From: Thunnus maccoyii
Lineage: Eukaryota > Chordata > Actinopteri > Scombriformes > Scombridae
Assembly (NCBI RefSeq): GCF_910596095.1
Contig: NC_056546.1
Location: 17,012,425-17,076,424, forward strand
Reading direction: 5' to 3'
DNA: 64,000 nt
Under the pieces are notes generated by a model. The model had not been told where the DNA came from. It did not search any database and saw nothing but the letters and a program-made list of their open reading frames with translations. The position numbers and the translations under genes are program-made. Numbering within the stretch: the stretch's first letter is position 1; each line of letters begins with the position of its first letter. Below, one piece after another: positions 49,045-60,096 of this stretch.

Positions 49045-50526
49045 ACTCTTTATTTTCACTGGAGGTCACCAGAGTTGAGCATTTAGAGAAAAATACCCTC
49101 ATAAAAATTGAAAACTGCTGATTTAGCCTATCCATCCTTTTTTTCAGCAATATATCCATCCATCTATCCGCATTATTCCTTTTTCAGGTAGACTGGATCC
49201 TCTTGGACCCTCTTGTCCTTGTTTCTGGACCAACTGTATTTTCAGATGTACTGCACAAATACATACACATCCATCTGTTTCACATTAGAGCAGGAAGTTT
49301 ATCTTCACCAGATCCTCCTCTGCCAGGCAGTAATGACACACTCCTTCTGTACACAACTCAGTCAGCGGGTTTTGTCTATGTTCTTCCTCCGCAGGGTAAT
49401 GGTGCTTGATGCTGGTAAATTGTGGAATTTGATTCTCCGAGCAACCTGCTTGAAAAACAAGGCCATTGCTATGCCATGGCAAAGGATGCTGGGATAACAC
49501 GAGCAGAAATCACAGCTCTCTAATTCTGGACTTTTGTTTTTTTGTTTTTATAGGATAATTTCTATTTCATGAATTGCTTTTGTTGTTTGATTTTGAAAAC
49601 TGGATTGTGCTTTGATATAAGGAAATAATGTAACATCTGTATTTATTGGAAACAATATGAAGAATCATACTCTGTAAATAATGTTAGTATGTGAACAATA
49701 AATATGCTTTTTCAAATAATGCTCAGTTGTTTTTAATAAAGGGTTGTTAAAGTAAGGGATAATCAACGAGTAGGTGTGTGTTAAATGGTTTTAAGGCATG
49801 ACATGGAGGCGAGCAACCACCTGACATATGCGTATCATATTGACCCTTATATTGAAAATTCTAGTATATCTATTATTTTTTATGTAGAATAATTTAGTAA
49901 TATGGAAGTTAAAGAATACCATAAAAGCTGTCATGATTATTACATATAACTTCCATTTTGGTTTAATATTCTTCTCGATTATACAAAAGAAAATCATTAA
50001 AACAGTTATTGGAGTTTGAGAACAAATAGTTTGGTCTGATAACATATTATTCAGTTAGGATCAGATCTGACAGGATGTTAATTTCCCTGTGTTGATTGGG
50101 AGGGCTGCTGGAAAACGTCCATCTTGACTGTAGCTTTTTGTCACCTCCCCCTGCTGCAGCTGCCTACTTTTGCCCACTTTCCAGGGAGGCGAAATGAATC
50201 TTGAACAAGCCCACTGTGTCTTTGCCAGTGTGACATAATCACTTCCCGTAGAGGCCAGGACCATATCTGGTCTGTCAAGTCTTTTTGTAGCATATCTCCT
50301 TTTATGTGTTTGCGTTTCCCTTAATGTTTATATTTTCACGTTTGTACATGTTTTAGTATTTGTAGCATTTTTGTATTTGAAGCACATTTTACTTAATGTT
50401 GGTGATTTTGCTTTTGTTTGTGTTTTGTCCTTAGGGCCCTATCTGTGTAAGATACACATGAGTAGAATTGCAACATCTGCATGAAATATCCAAAGATGTT
50501 GTCTCCATTGTCTTTCCAGAAACAAT

Positions 50527-52430
50527 GCTGATGGTGGAACAGTTCACTATGTTTCTGCGAGTGGTTTCATCGCTCATTTACATTTTCTGAATAGGCGATC
50601 TTGCATGTTAAAGTAGCTGCAATGACAATATGTAGGATTACCTATCAGCCACTGTTGTGACCATTTGTATGTGAGTGTGAGATAGATTCTCCGTGTCCAA
50701 CGGAAAACTCCACATAATGCATGCAGAGCAGATTTAGGAGGATACCCATTGATAATAAAAAATCCAAAGACAGCATTTAAATTTTATAATCATTTAAAAG
50801 AAAGTCACCGTGACACGCTCCATAACTAAGCCCTCACCTACAGAGAGACCCTAGAGAGAAGCCCGCTCAGCCAGCTGGTTCTGGGGCACAGATAGAAACT
50901 CCATTAGACTAAACTAAATTATAAGAAAATTAAGTGAAAACTATTTGATATATTGGAAAGATTCAACTAAAAGCCAGAGGAGACTGGAATGCTAAGAAAG
51001 ACTGTGCACCCACTGCACACAGCAGGAGGTGTAAAATGAGCTAACCGCCTGCCAACTATACCAAGACATCAGAGACATATACTAACCACAGATTAAAACC
51101 ACCCAGGACTTTGAAAACATGGTTTATAACAAAAAACTTCTATATCTGCTGCATGAAATACAGCAATGTACAAACACAGCTGCAAGATTTGTGAGCTGCT
51201 GTAACTGGAAAAGGGAGTCCAGTGGAATACAAACACCATTAAGACTGTCAGTCACCTGTGTATTCCTGCACTGACCATTTGTAGTGTGCTGATCTCTGTA
51301 CATAAACATATTTACTGTACATACATACAGAACATTAATTAAAAAATGTTGCAGTGTTTATACAGTTCTCACTCATTTGTATTTATTTATTTTTTAATTG
51401 CAAGTCTTCTTTTTTATAATTTTAAGTTATTTTCTACTTATCTGTATATATAAATATAGAATAGAATTGAATTGAATTGAATTGAATTGAATTGAATTGA
51501 ATTGAATTGAATTGAATTGATAGAAGAAGCAAGGAAGAGACAATGAGTGAGAGTCAGAGAGGCAGTGAGAGAGACACCGAGAGTAAGAGAGGGAAGGAGG
51601 GGGACAGAGTGGCAAAACCAAAGAGATGGTTCTTGCTTGTGAAGCGAGCTGCTGCTGGGCTTCATCCTGCATTGTTTCCTCTGCAAGGAAGGTGAGTCTA
51701 TACATTATTGATCAAAATACAATGTCAAATTGATCTTTTTTTTACTTACACAATAATGATAAGAATCATCTTGATTTTGCAATGTTCTAGTTATACTGGC
51801 AGTGTAACAAGTTGTACAGTGTGTGGATGTCAGATTTTAATTAGACATTCTGAAATGTTTGATAAATTCATATATATAATATATATAATTACAGTGTAAT
51901 ATGAATGTTATTCCCTCTAATTCGTCATTTTTCCTGATGGTTACTTTAGCTCTAGATTTAACTGCAATTGTCTGCACAATTTCAACATGCAAGGTGGCAT
52001 CATTTGGTCTGAAAAGGTTTTTAAGCAAACATGTTCAGGAGGCATGACTTTCATTATGATCATTTGTGTGCTCAGTGAGCTCTAATTTTTTTTAATACTT
52101 TATTGCTTATACACCTTATTTAAGAGTATAAGAGTTTATGTAGATTTACATTTACTTACATATGATGTTGTTCATACTTATAGCATTCTTACAATACTTA
52201 TATATTTTATGGTAAAAAAATAGAATCATTAGAATAAATTTTGTGTAAACCAAAACTGAGAACATACAGTCTGATTAAGTGTATTTACCATCCTGAGCAC
52301 TTCATCACCCATAACCTGACCAGAGCACAGAGGTCTGTCTGTGCCCCGTTGAAATGTGGTATCTTGCCTCTGGAGGTGGAAACCGATCACTTCTATTCAA
52401 TTCCAGAATAGAGAATAGAAAGTGTCACCT
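50527..52430. other. Spacer with no recognised gene
   Basis: AT-rich stretch after the last base that can be paired with the left arm. It contains one pentanucleotide microsatellite (51464-51520). I see no conserved coding domain. The serine/leucine-rich frames antisense to the purine-rich 51530-51690 are composition artefacts. Confidence 0.6.
51464..51520. repeat. (GAATT)n pentanucleotide microsatellite
   Basis: Eleven or so uninterrupted GAATT/ATTGA units between AT-rich and purine-rich sequence. Confidence 0.9.
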
Positions 52431-52432
52431 GT

Positions 52433-52915
52433 TTGATCTGGGAGGAGTTGAAAAAGAAATGCACTTTCTGTTCTGTTCCATTCTATGACAATCTTGAATA
52501 TAACCTTTTCCTTAAAATGTCTGCAGAATGTCCTGATTTCTTTCCCATGTCTGATGAATGTAGACTTCAGTACCTGTTTACAGGCAAAGTGTTTCACCTA
52601 GCTCAATTTGTATTAAATGTTTACCAACAGCGTATGAGGGCACTTTATGTTTGATGTGTTAAAGGCACAATCTGTGCCTCAGATATGCCAAAGTTATGCT
52701 TTATGGCTGTAATGTCTAAGGAGCAGGATTGTATTCATATTTGGTTTGACATTGACTGACATGTATGAAGATGTATTATATTTGTTCTTTCACGCTCGTT
52801 ATGTTATTGCTCTTGTTTGTTGTTTCTAGTGTCATGTAAGCTCATGCGGGCTGGGCACCTTTTGGTGCATGACATTTTTAGATAAATTACCATAACATAC
52901 CATACAATATCTTAT
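52433..52915 (+). mobile_element. LINE 3'-end fragment (non-LTR retrotransposon ORF2 tail)
   Basis: A frame ending at 52654 reads CSVPFYDNLE, then AECPDFFPMSDECRLQYLF and QRMRALYV before a stop. This resembles the C-terminal tail that follows reverse transcriptase in fish LINEs. It is followed by a 3' UTR-like 'tgtcatgtaagctcatgcgggctgggcaccttttggtgcatgac' and a 'taccataacataccatac' tandem tail. The reverse transcriptase itself is missing (5' truncated). A similar but shorter UTR phrase is seen at 31050-31115. Clade not assignable by eye. Confidence 0.55.
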
Positions 52916-52939
52916 CTGGCAAGACGTTTTTAAGCCTAT

Positions 52940-53590
52940 TTGTTATAATAGATGTTCATCTATTTTTATTGGTATTCAGTAATAATATTGGTCTATAAGA
53001 GGTTCTATCTGTTGTATCCTTTCCATCTTTATGAACAACTGTAATTACAGATGAGTTGCATGTTAACGCCCAAGTACCTGATTCTGGGGCAAAGTTAGAG
53101 GCTTTTTGTAATAGAGGTGTCAGTAGTTCCCTGAAGTCCTTATAAAATTCATTAGTGTACCCATCATCTCCTGGGGCCTTCTCTCTTTTTAATTTCCTCA
53201 TTTGTTGTAATAATTCATCTGCTGTTACTGTTTTAATAAGATTAACATTTTGTGATAATGAGACTTGTTTTAACTTACGTTTCTCAGGGTATATATCCAT
53301 TCTTCTCATATCTGTGTTGTCAGCATCATCCCTATATATGTATAATTCCTCATAGTATTTTGCAAACACTGTGTTTTGCAAACACTATTTCTTAAGCATG
53401 TAGGTTAAAACTTTCATTGATTTTGGTCCCTTATCATAATATTTTTGTTTTGTAAGTATTAATGATTTCTCCAATTCTTCTGTCAACATTCGGTCTAATT
53501 CAGCGTGTTTCTTCATCAGCTGTTTGTTTAATTTCGAATCATGTGATTTTTTTATGTTTGTCTTCCAATACTTTTATTTGTAGTTCAAGT
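52940..53590 (-). mobile_element. L1/Tx1-type LINE reverse transcriptase fragment
   Basis: On the minus strand a frame from 53381 to 52956 shows the start of the L1-like reverse transcriptase: FAKYYEELY, then ADELLQQMRKLKREKAPGDD with GYTNEFYKDF, and later DRTSYRPILLLN. Upstream (53390-53590) a matching LINE linker with LELQIKVLEDKHKK continues, with a frameshift and stops between. The catalytic YXDD and endonuclease are not in this fragment. It is truncated at both ends and is joined on its 5' side to the DIRS element. Confidence 0.8.
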
Positions 53591-55453
53591 TCTATCTCAC
53601 ACAGTCTCCGCCCTCCACTGGACTCTATGGGTAATACTCCCATCCTTGGAGAAGAGTGAACATCCCCCCATCAGTGCAGGAGGACCTGCACTACTGGGGG
53701 TCCCCACAGAATCTGTTGGTAGGGATACTGGTAGGCTGAGTGACCTCCTACATAGCGGTGTTCACAGATGCATCCCTGATGGGGTGGGGGGCCATATGTC
53801 TGGAGAGACCTCCTCAAACTTCAGGCGGTGCTCCTGGTTCTCCAATACTTCCTGTCTCTGGTTCAGGGGAGACACGTGTTGGTGAGAACAGACAATCGCA
53901 CCACAGCCGCCTACATCAACAGGCAGGGTGGAGTCTAGTCCGCAGTCCTGTTGAAGATAACGGAGAACCCATTGGTGTGGGCCTCAGAACACCTTCTGTC
54001 TCTGAGAGCCCTCCACATTACTGGTCTGGTGAACACGGGCGCCTCATGTCGAGGGGCAGCCCTCTGCTGGAGGGGGGGGGTGCTGCGGTGAAGCAGATTT
54101 GAAACCAGTTCGGGAGAGCGGACGTGGACCTATTTGCCAGTTGAAACAACACCCACTGCCTGTTCTGGTTGTCCCTGATGCTGCACGACAATCCACCCTT
54201 GGAGGTGGACGCGTTTGCACATGCGCCATGGCCAAGAAGGCTGCTTTACGCCTTTCCCCCTCTTTGTCTCATTCCCATGCTTCTGGAGCGAGTGTGACAA
54301 GAGTGGTTGCCAGTCATCCTGATAGCCCTGGACAGCCTTTCATCGCTGTGGTATGCAGAGATGACTCAGATGTTGGCGCCCCAGCCCTGGTACATTCTCC
54401 AGGTCTGGGAAGCTTTGTCCCAGGAGGCGGGCTCAATAGGTGCGCTGCCCCCATTAGGCCAACTTCTCCAGGCTTGGCTCCTGAGAGGGATAGGCTGAAG
54501 AGGGCTGGACTGTCTGCACAGGTTGTGCAGACTATCCAGGCGGCAACCAGGCCACCATTGCTTGCTACAAGGCAAAATGGTTGGGATTCCAACACTGGTG
54601 CGAGGAGAAGAAGTTAGACCCCCTGATATGTGCAGTGGGAGAGGTCCGCTCCTTTCTACAATATCTGGTGGATAAGAGGCTGTCTCATGCCACTGTTGAA
54701 GTGTATATAGCAGCCATCTCCTCCTGCCATGAGGGGTTTGGTGACAGACCTGTCTTCGTCCACCTCCTCGTGAAGCATTTCCTGCAAGAGGTCAGGAGAC
54801 AACGGCCGGTGAGGTGTGTCTCCACTCCCCAGTGGGAACTGCCTGTGGTGCTCAAGGCTCTAGTGAGTGATCCCTATGAGCCTCTGGAGTGCTCCTCTTT
54901 AAAGGCGTTGTCACTCAAGACACCTTGCTGCTTGTGCTGACTTCAGCTAAGAGACTGGACTGTCTTGCGCCCCCTACTGCTCTGCTAAGCGGGTGGGGTT
55001 ATAAAGTAGTGGGTGGGCCGCGGCGACTAACCTGTGGCTGGCCAGGCTCAGTGAGGCAGTCTGAGATTATTGCGCGGCAGGGTGTACATTTATCGGGCTC
55101 CACCTACTGTACCCATAAAGTCTAGTAGAGGGTGGAGCCTGTGAGAGAGAGAATGAAGGGTATGATATTATAAGCCTTGTTCTATAAGCATGGGTGGAGC
55201 CCTGTACCAATGGACCCTGCCTCTCCAACGCCGTCCACTGAAGTGGTTTTGGATGGTGAGCGACAGTGAGATGCTGCTTATATAGGGTGCGGGATGCACG
55301 TAATTGGTAGGCGCATATGGATTGGCCGGCTATGTACATGCAAATTTCAGTGAGTGATTGCATGTGTGTCATTGGAGAGGAGTATTATTGATAGAGTCAA
55401 GTAAATGGCTCTGCCTGTGGTTATAGAACTAGGGTTACAATATTGTAACTTTC
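53590..55453 (+). mobile_element. Broken DIRS-type tyrosine-recombinase retrotransposon fragment
   Basis: Parts seen in order: a short inverted-repeat-like piece at 53597-53615, an RNase H region (about 53740-54060, FTDASLMGWGA), a linker, then a tyrosine recombinase region (about 54580-54960, including SHATVEVYIAAIS). A terminal repeat region follows (about 55115-55453) in which 'agagggtggagcctgtgag' is complementary to the left piece. It ends in 'ggttatagaactagggttac'. The reverse transcriptase is missing, and the rest carries several breaks, so it is a fossil of moderate age. It directly abuts the cox15 copy. Confidence 0.8.
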
Positions 55454-55568
55454 TCATATAAGAAACACAGCATGTGATGTATATACCTCAGTGTTATGTA
55501 GTAAACAAAAATATGGGTTGGGCCCTAAAATCAGAGATTCATTTTTTGGTGTCATTTTGTTTTCTCAG

Positions 55569-57182
55569 AATGAACCATGACATGACCAGAGTTTATCTTC
55601 TACATGGAGTGGGGTCATCGTATGTGGGGCCAGCTGGTTGGACTGACGTACATCCTCCCTACCATGTACTTCTGGAAGAAAGGGTACTTCACTCGCTCCA
55701 TGAAGGGAAAAGTGTGAGGGCTTTGTGGATTCTGTAGCAAACCTGGCTCAAGGCTTGCAACAAATGAGAGCCCACACATTAATGAAAGGTGCAAAAGATT
55801 TATTTAACTAAACATAACAACTCATAATAAAATATGGGAATGTTAGGCATCAGTGATGTGAAGTGTGTGTGGATGTGTGGAATGTTGGCTGTAAAAGTAA
55901 AGGAACATAACTCCAAAGCAAACTAAACTAAAGTGAAGCCATGAGGATGGTGTGCTGGCTCTTCAGCAGGGCAAACTCCTGGAACAGTAGCCCTTTTATA
56001 TCTTTAGGCCACTCCCTCCTCAGGTGCAGTCAATCAACTCTGACGGACCTTTTAACACTAGCACTCCTGGAAGAAAGACAACAGGATTGTAATTGCAGAG
56101 AACTAGAGAAAGGTAAACAGTAGAGAGAAAGAGAGAGAGCCGTCACATTTCGTTTTCTTCCAGGTGAGATATTATACAGTTTAAGTGATTCAATAGGATC
56201 ATAGGAGGAGCACAGGAAGTGAATCATTGCCTCACTGTTTGTGCTGTTTTTTTGGAGGCAAGAGGTTGTATTTATTATGAAAGTTGTTTATATAGAATCA
56301 TTCTGTGTATCCTCTCAGGGCCTTCTGGGTTGGTACATAGTAAAAAGCAGTTTGGAGGAGAAGCCTGAGTCCTATGACATCCGGCGGGTCAGCCAGTATT
56401 GACTGAGTGCTCACCTCGGTTCTGCGTTGCTACTCTACTGCGCCAGTCTCTGGACCGGGCTTACTCTGATGCTGCCTGTCAGCAAGGTACTGCCTACAGG
56501 CAAAACACCCATTTTAATTTCTGTCTCCATTTGAAGAATGGAGTCCTAACCTTGGTCTGTGTCACACAAGCTTTTGTTTATTTATTCATGACTTTTCCTG
56601 GCACCTCTTTTTTTTCAGATGGCAGAGACCAAACGTCTAATGCAGCTCAGGAGGTTTGCCAAGGGTACTGGTGGACTCGTCTTCCTCACTGCTCTTTCCA
56701 GTACTGCTTGTTGTTGTGCCAGCACAATGTCAAAAATATAAATGTGTAAATACCCTTTTTTAAATCAGCTAAGGATAGGAGTGGTTTTAGTTTCACAGCA
56801 AGTCTCAGTTACAGGAAGCAGGACTTGACCAATCCTTGTAAGTTGTTCATCAAAAATTGAAATTGGACAACTTACAGTTTTCATATTCAAAGCTAAGATA
56901 CAACACTGCACTGCACTGCAAAGCATAGTCAGAAGAGGGGAATATAAAGAAACAAAATCATTTCTGTGACTGTAATGAATACACATGCAGATAAATATAT
57001 AACATTGTTTAAAATGCTTTGTTACAGGTGCTTTTGTTGCTGGTTTGGATGCTGGGCTGGTGTATAACTCCTTCCCTAAGATGGGAGATCGATGGATCCC
57101 TGATGATCTGCTGGCCTTTTCCCCTGCCCTCAAGAACTTCTTTGAAAACCCCACGACAATGCAGTTCGACCACAGAGTTTTG
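55569..57182 (+). pseudogene. cox15 pseudogene, partial direct copy
   Basis: Contains exon 4 (from 55569, cut by a solo LTR and finished at about 56163), exon 5 (56319-56486), exon 6 (56619-56700) and exon 7 (57028-57182). Exons 1-3 and 8-9 and the promoter are missing. Exon 4 has a deletion of about 10-15 bases after NHDMT and a TGA in place of CTG later (AAAGTGTGAGG). Exon 5 carries a TGA where the parent reads CGC (SQYR). The last base of exon 6 is changed. Exon 7 is almost identical to the parent. It cannot make heme A synthase. Confidence 0.93.
55733..56147 (-). mobile_element. Solo LTR, 415 bp, in cox15 pseudogene exon 4
   Basis: Plus-strand ends TGTAGCAAACC and CCGTCACA. Read on the minus strand it begins TGTGACGG and ends TTTGCTACA (TG...CA), with a TATAAAAG promoter phrase (about 55996) and an AATAAA (about 55798) in the order expected of an LTR. 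Flanks ATTC and TTTC suggest a 4-bp target duplication with one change, as in Gypsy-type elements. The functional cox15 has no insert here. No internal region is left. Confidence 0.8.
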
Positions 57183-58074
57183 GTATGTCATATTTTCTAC
57201 AAAGAAATAACCTTCTGGGCAACATTTCAGTGTCTTAATTTAAAAAAAACAATTATTTATCTCCACTTCCTATCCCACACTGTATTATGTGAATTAGGAG
57301 GACACAGTAGGTAGTTGATGTTCTTCTGAATCCCTACGAGCCACACCTAAGAGTAAGCAGTGTTCGTTTGAAATAAGGCATTCAGGGGAAAAAAAAAACA
57401 AGAGATGGGTTTCAATGTAGACTGGGCTTTTGTGCATATGCTGAGGCATCCTGTGGTTCTGCAATGGAATCCACATGCGGTGACACTGAACCATGTCACC
57501 GTACAATTATTACAGCAGGGATGTAATTTGAGTGCCTTGGATAAGAATTATAATACATCAAGGCTGCCAATGCGGAATTGACTGAGCCATTTGTGGATGC
57601 GTGTTGCCATCAGAGGATGACCACTTAATGTTAAGTGTTTGTTTTGTAAGGAAATAAACTAAGACATGCAAAAACAAAAATAAGCACATTTTCAGCTTTG
57701 TCCAGCTTTAATGGTACAGCAGATGTTTTGAATGAAAGTTTGGCTATGAAGTGGTTACTCACTTGCTGCCTTTTGTCTATCACGCACTGCCTGTTAGTTG
57801 AATCAGATGTGGCTGTTTGGAACGTGTAATTATGTATATTTAAGTTATGAACCATTGCTTGCTGACATAGTGATGATAAATTATAATGTTAAAAATGTGG
57901 AAACCTAATTGTTGCTTTGTACTGTATCTTTAGAAATGTAAAACTGAAAGCGGTGTATTTTAATAAAGAAAATTGTGTACAGTCCTCAAAATTCAAACTC
58001 AAGTCAATTTTGCATAGTAACTGTGATTTTTATTGTCTCTGTACAAAATATACACATTTTGAATACGTAATGCA

Positions 58075-58254
58075 ACCAGTTGAGGCTAGCTAACTAGACA
58101 GTCAGTACAACGGGTTAGTAGGTTTTCATTGTTCTAGACACAGTACATGCGGGTATAGACAGGTTTTACTTGTGGTCAGGAATGGAAGTTAAAAACTGTT
58201 GGCAAGGGACAATCAGAGCCAAACCACTTTTTACTTTTTTTCTTTTTTCGTTAA
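58075..58254. other. Extra block in direct-repeat copy 2
   Basis: About 180 bases present here but not between 'taatgcag' and 'aaaattcagaac' in copy 1 (near 37045). No repeat signature seen. It could be an insertion here or a deletion in copy 1. Confidence 0.6.
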
Positions 58255-58404
58255 AAAATTCAGAACAGAGAAAAAAAAGAAACTACAGGTTTGGAAGTGC
58301 ATATTTTCATTAGGGCCTTATTCCAACCTGTTACTGTGCTCTCAGAGGAATCAGAGGTGAGATGAGTGGAAAAGTGCTGATACATGATAGAGGACATTAT
58401 TGCT

Positions 58405-58775
58405 ATTCCATGTTAGTGTCTGTATTTAAAAGACATTAAAGCCTGTTTAATAACATCTGGAGTGCCTCTGGTACTTATGCCGTCTTCATCAAGAATAGTT
58501 CTTGTGTGAAAAGGAGCAAATTAATACCTAACGATGGGGTTTAAAACCCAAAATTGCACTCCAATTTGGACAGTGTGCAGGTAAACCACACAGCCAGTTT
58601 ACCAGATTACATCCTGGTTTTATCTCTGATTGGCCCTTGCCCAACCAACTACACAGTATCTCCCTCTCTCTTCACCCACAGGTGGGCTGTATGTCTTAAC
58701 TTAGAGTGGCTTCATATACATCTTTAATGTATGTCTTCTCTTTGGTGTTACAGAGAGAGGGGGAATAAGCAGGGG
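58405..58775. other. Second extra block in direct-repeat copy 2
   Basis: About 370 bases absent from copy 1 between 'cattattgctatt' and 'ggtaaaaaagaaaactg' (near 37205). No terminal repeats or coding domain seen. The polarity is open, as for the first block. Confidence 0.6.
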
Positions 58776-59565
58776 TAAAAAAAGAAAACTGTCATTAAAC
58801 CATGTCTCTCTCACTAACAGTACACACACACATATTATGCCTCTTTGAATTACTGAAGTTGAATGAGCCTAATTTAATGCAACAAGGGTTTTGAATTTTT
58901 TTTTTAAATAAGTGGTTGAACCTGCTACGACCACGTGACATATCCGATTACAAGAAGTTCACAAATACAATCTGCAGTCTAATAAATTCCCCTTGAATGT
59001 GTTTTGATAGACTAGTACATCTGTAGTGTGTCAGCCCCATATTGAGGAGTGCTGGGATGGTCAAAACAGCTCATCAACAAGAGGGCAATCGCCACGTTGT
59101 ACTGCCTCATATCACATCACTGGGAACACTAGAAAATGTACAACAGTCAATAGACACCTACAGCTAGGACTGTAATAGTTTGGAAGGCCAGGAATTATTC
59201 TACCAGAATCCCATGAATGGAGGTGGGTGTATTCCCCTTTAGAGTCTTACATAGGTAAGATGGATGACATCTCTTTCTGTTACACATGCACACACACATA
59301 CACAAAGGGTGAGGCACCTGTGAATGACTGGGAACAGCAGACAGACAAGCAGACTTTGGAGTATCTCTGTAAATACATAATTGGATATTAGTGACATCAT
59401 CATGCGATACTGAAATCAGTTCCTCATTGAAAACAACACCTCCATCTGCAAAACAGGACTGCTTGAATCTCCTGTCCGTTGAGTCTTCACCTCAGGAATG
59501 TCTTTCTCTCTTGTGTCCCCTAGATGGCGGTAGATTCATTTCAACTGGGCAGGGCATGAGCAGTC

Positions 59566-60096
59566 AAGCGGCTCCAGGGAGGTGTTACCCACATGCACAG
59601 AGGCAGGATCAGATTCACAAATCCAAATCTCAGCCATCATGGGGGAAAAGGGAAAAAGTGGTCAAGGTCTGGGGGCAACTTCCTCCCTCTGAGTTCAGCC
59701 ATTACAGGCTGCAGTAGTTCTTCCATCAGCAATAGTAATAAATTAAAGTTCAAATAAAACAGGTGAGAGGACTTGGGTGTGCCAGTGTCTGTGAGCCCAC
59801 TGCTTGCCTTTGCTCTCTGTGTCTCTGGGGTAAACTAAGATTCTGCATGATGAGGGAGGGAGTTGGGGAAACTCCATTGTTGCTTGGAGAATGGCCACTG
59901 GGCGTCCAGGAAGAGGGAGAGGGCTTCTCAGTGCCCTCTGGACTCACAGCTCTCAACAGAAACACCAACAATCTTGCAAGTCAGAAGATATCCACACACA
60001 CACACACGCATTCACAAACTCTTGCTCTCTTTCAACCCTGATTCCTCTTACACACACACCCCTCCCTGGTGCCAGTGTACTCCCTGGTCCAGATTC
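59566..60096 (-). other. kcnip2 3' UTR / downstream sequence
   Basis: Follows the kcnip2 stop on the minus strand and contains a short CA-rich run (59995-60060). Several overlapping short frames here have no domain. No convincing minus-strand AATAAA was found in this stretch. Confidence 0.55.

Larger units (their letters stand above)
55455..59565 (+). repeat. Direct duplication, copy 2 (cox15 partial locus)
   Basis: Same-orientation match to 34438-37995. Differences: a solo LTR in exon 4, loss of about 370 bases covering exons 8-9 (junction near 57320), and extra blocks at about 58075-58254 and 58405-58775. In the last 700 bases (58860-59560 against 37320-37990) only a few substitutions are seen, so the duplication is recent. 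Confidence 0.9.

Noticed and set aside
50527-52430. Possible novel gene between the inverted arm and the LINE fragments
   Set aside because: No frame longer than about 90 residues, no domain, and the longest frames are antisense to purine-rich or microsatellite sequence.
53155-53355. Open frames on the plus strand across 53155-53660
   Set aside because: They are shadows of the minus-strand LINE reverse transcriptase fragment.
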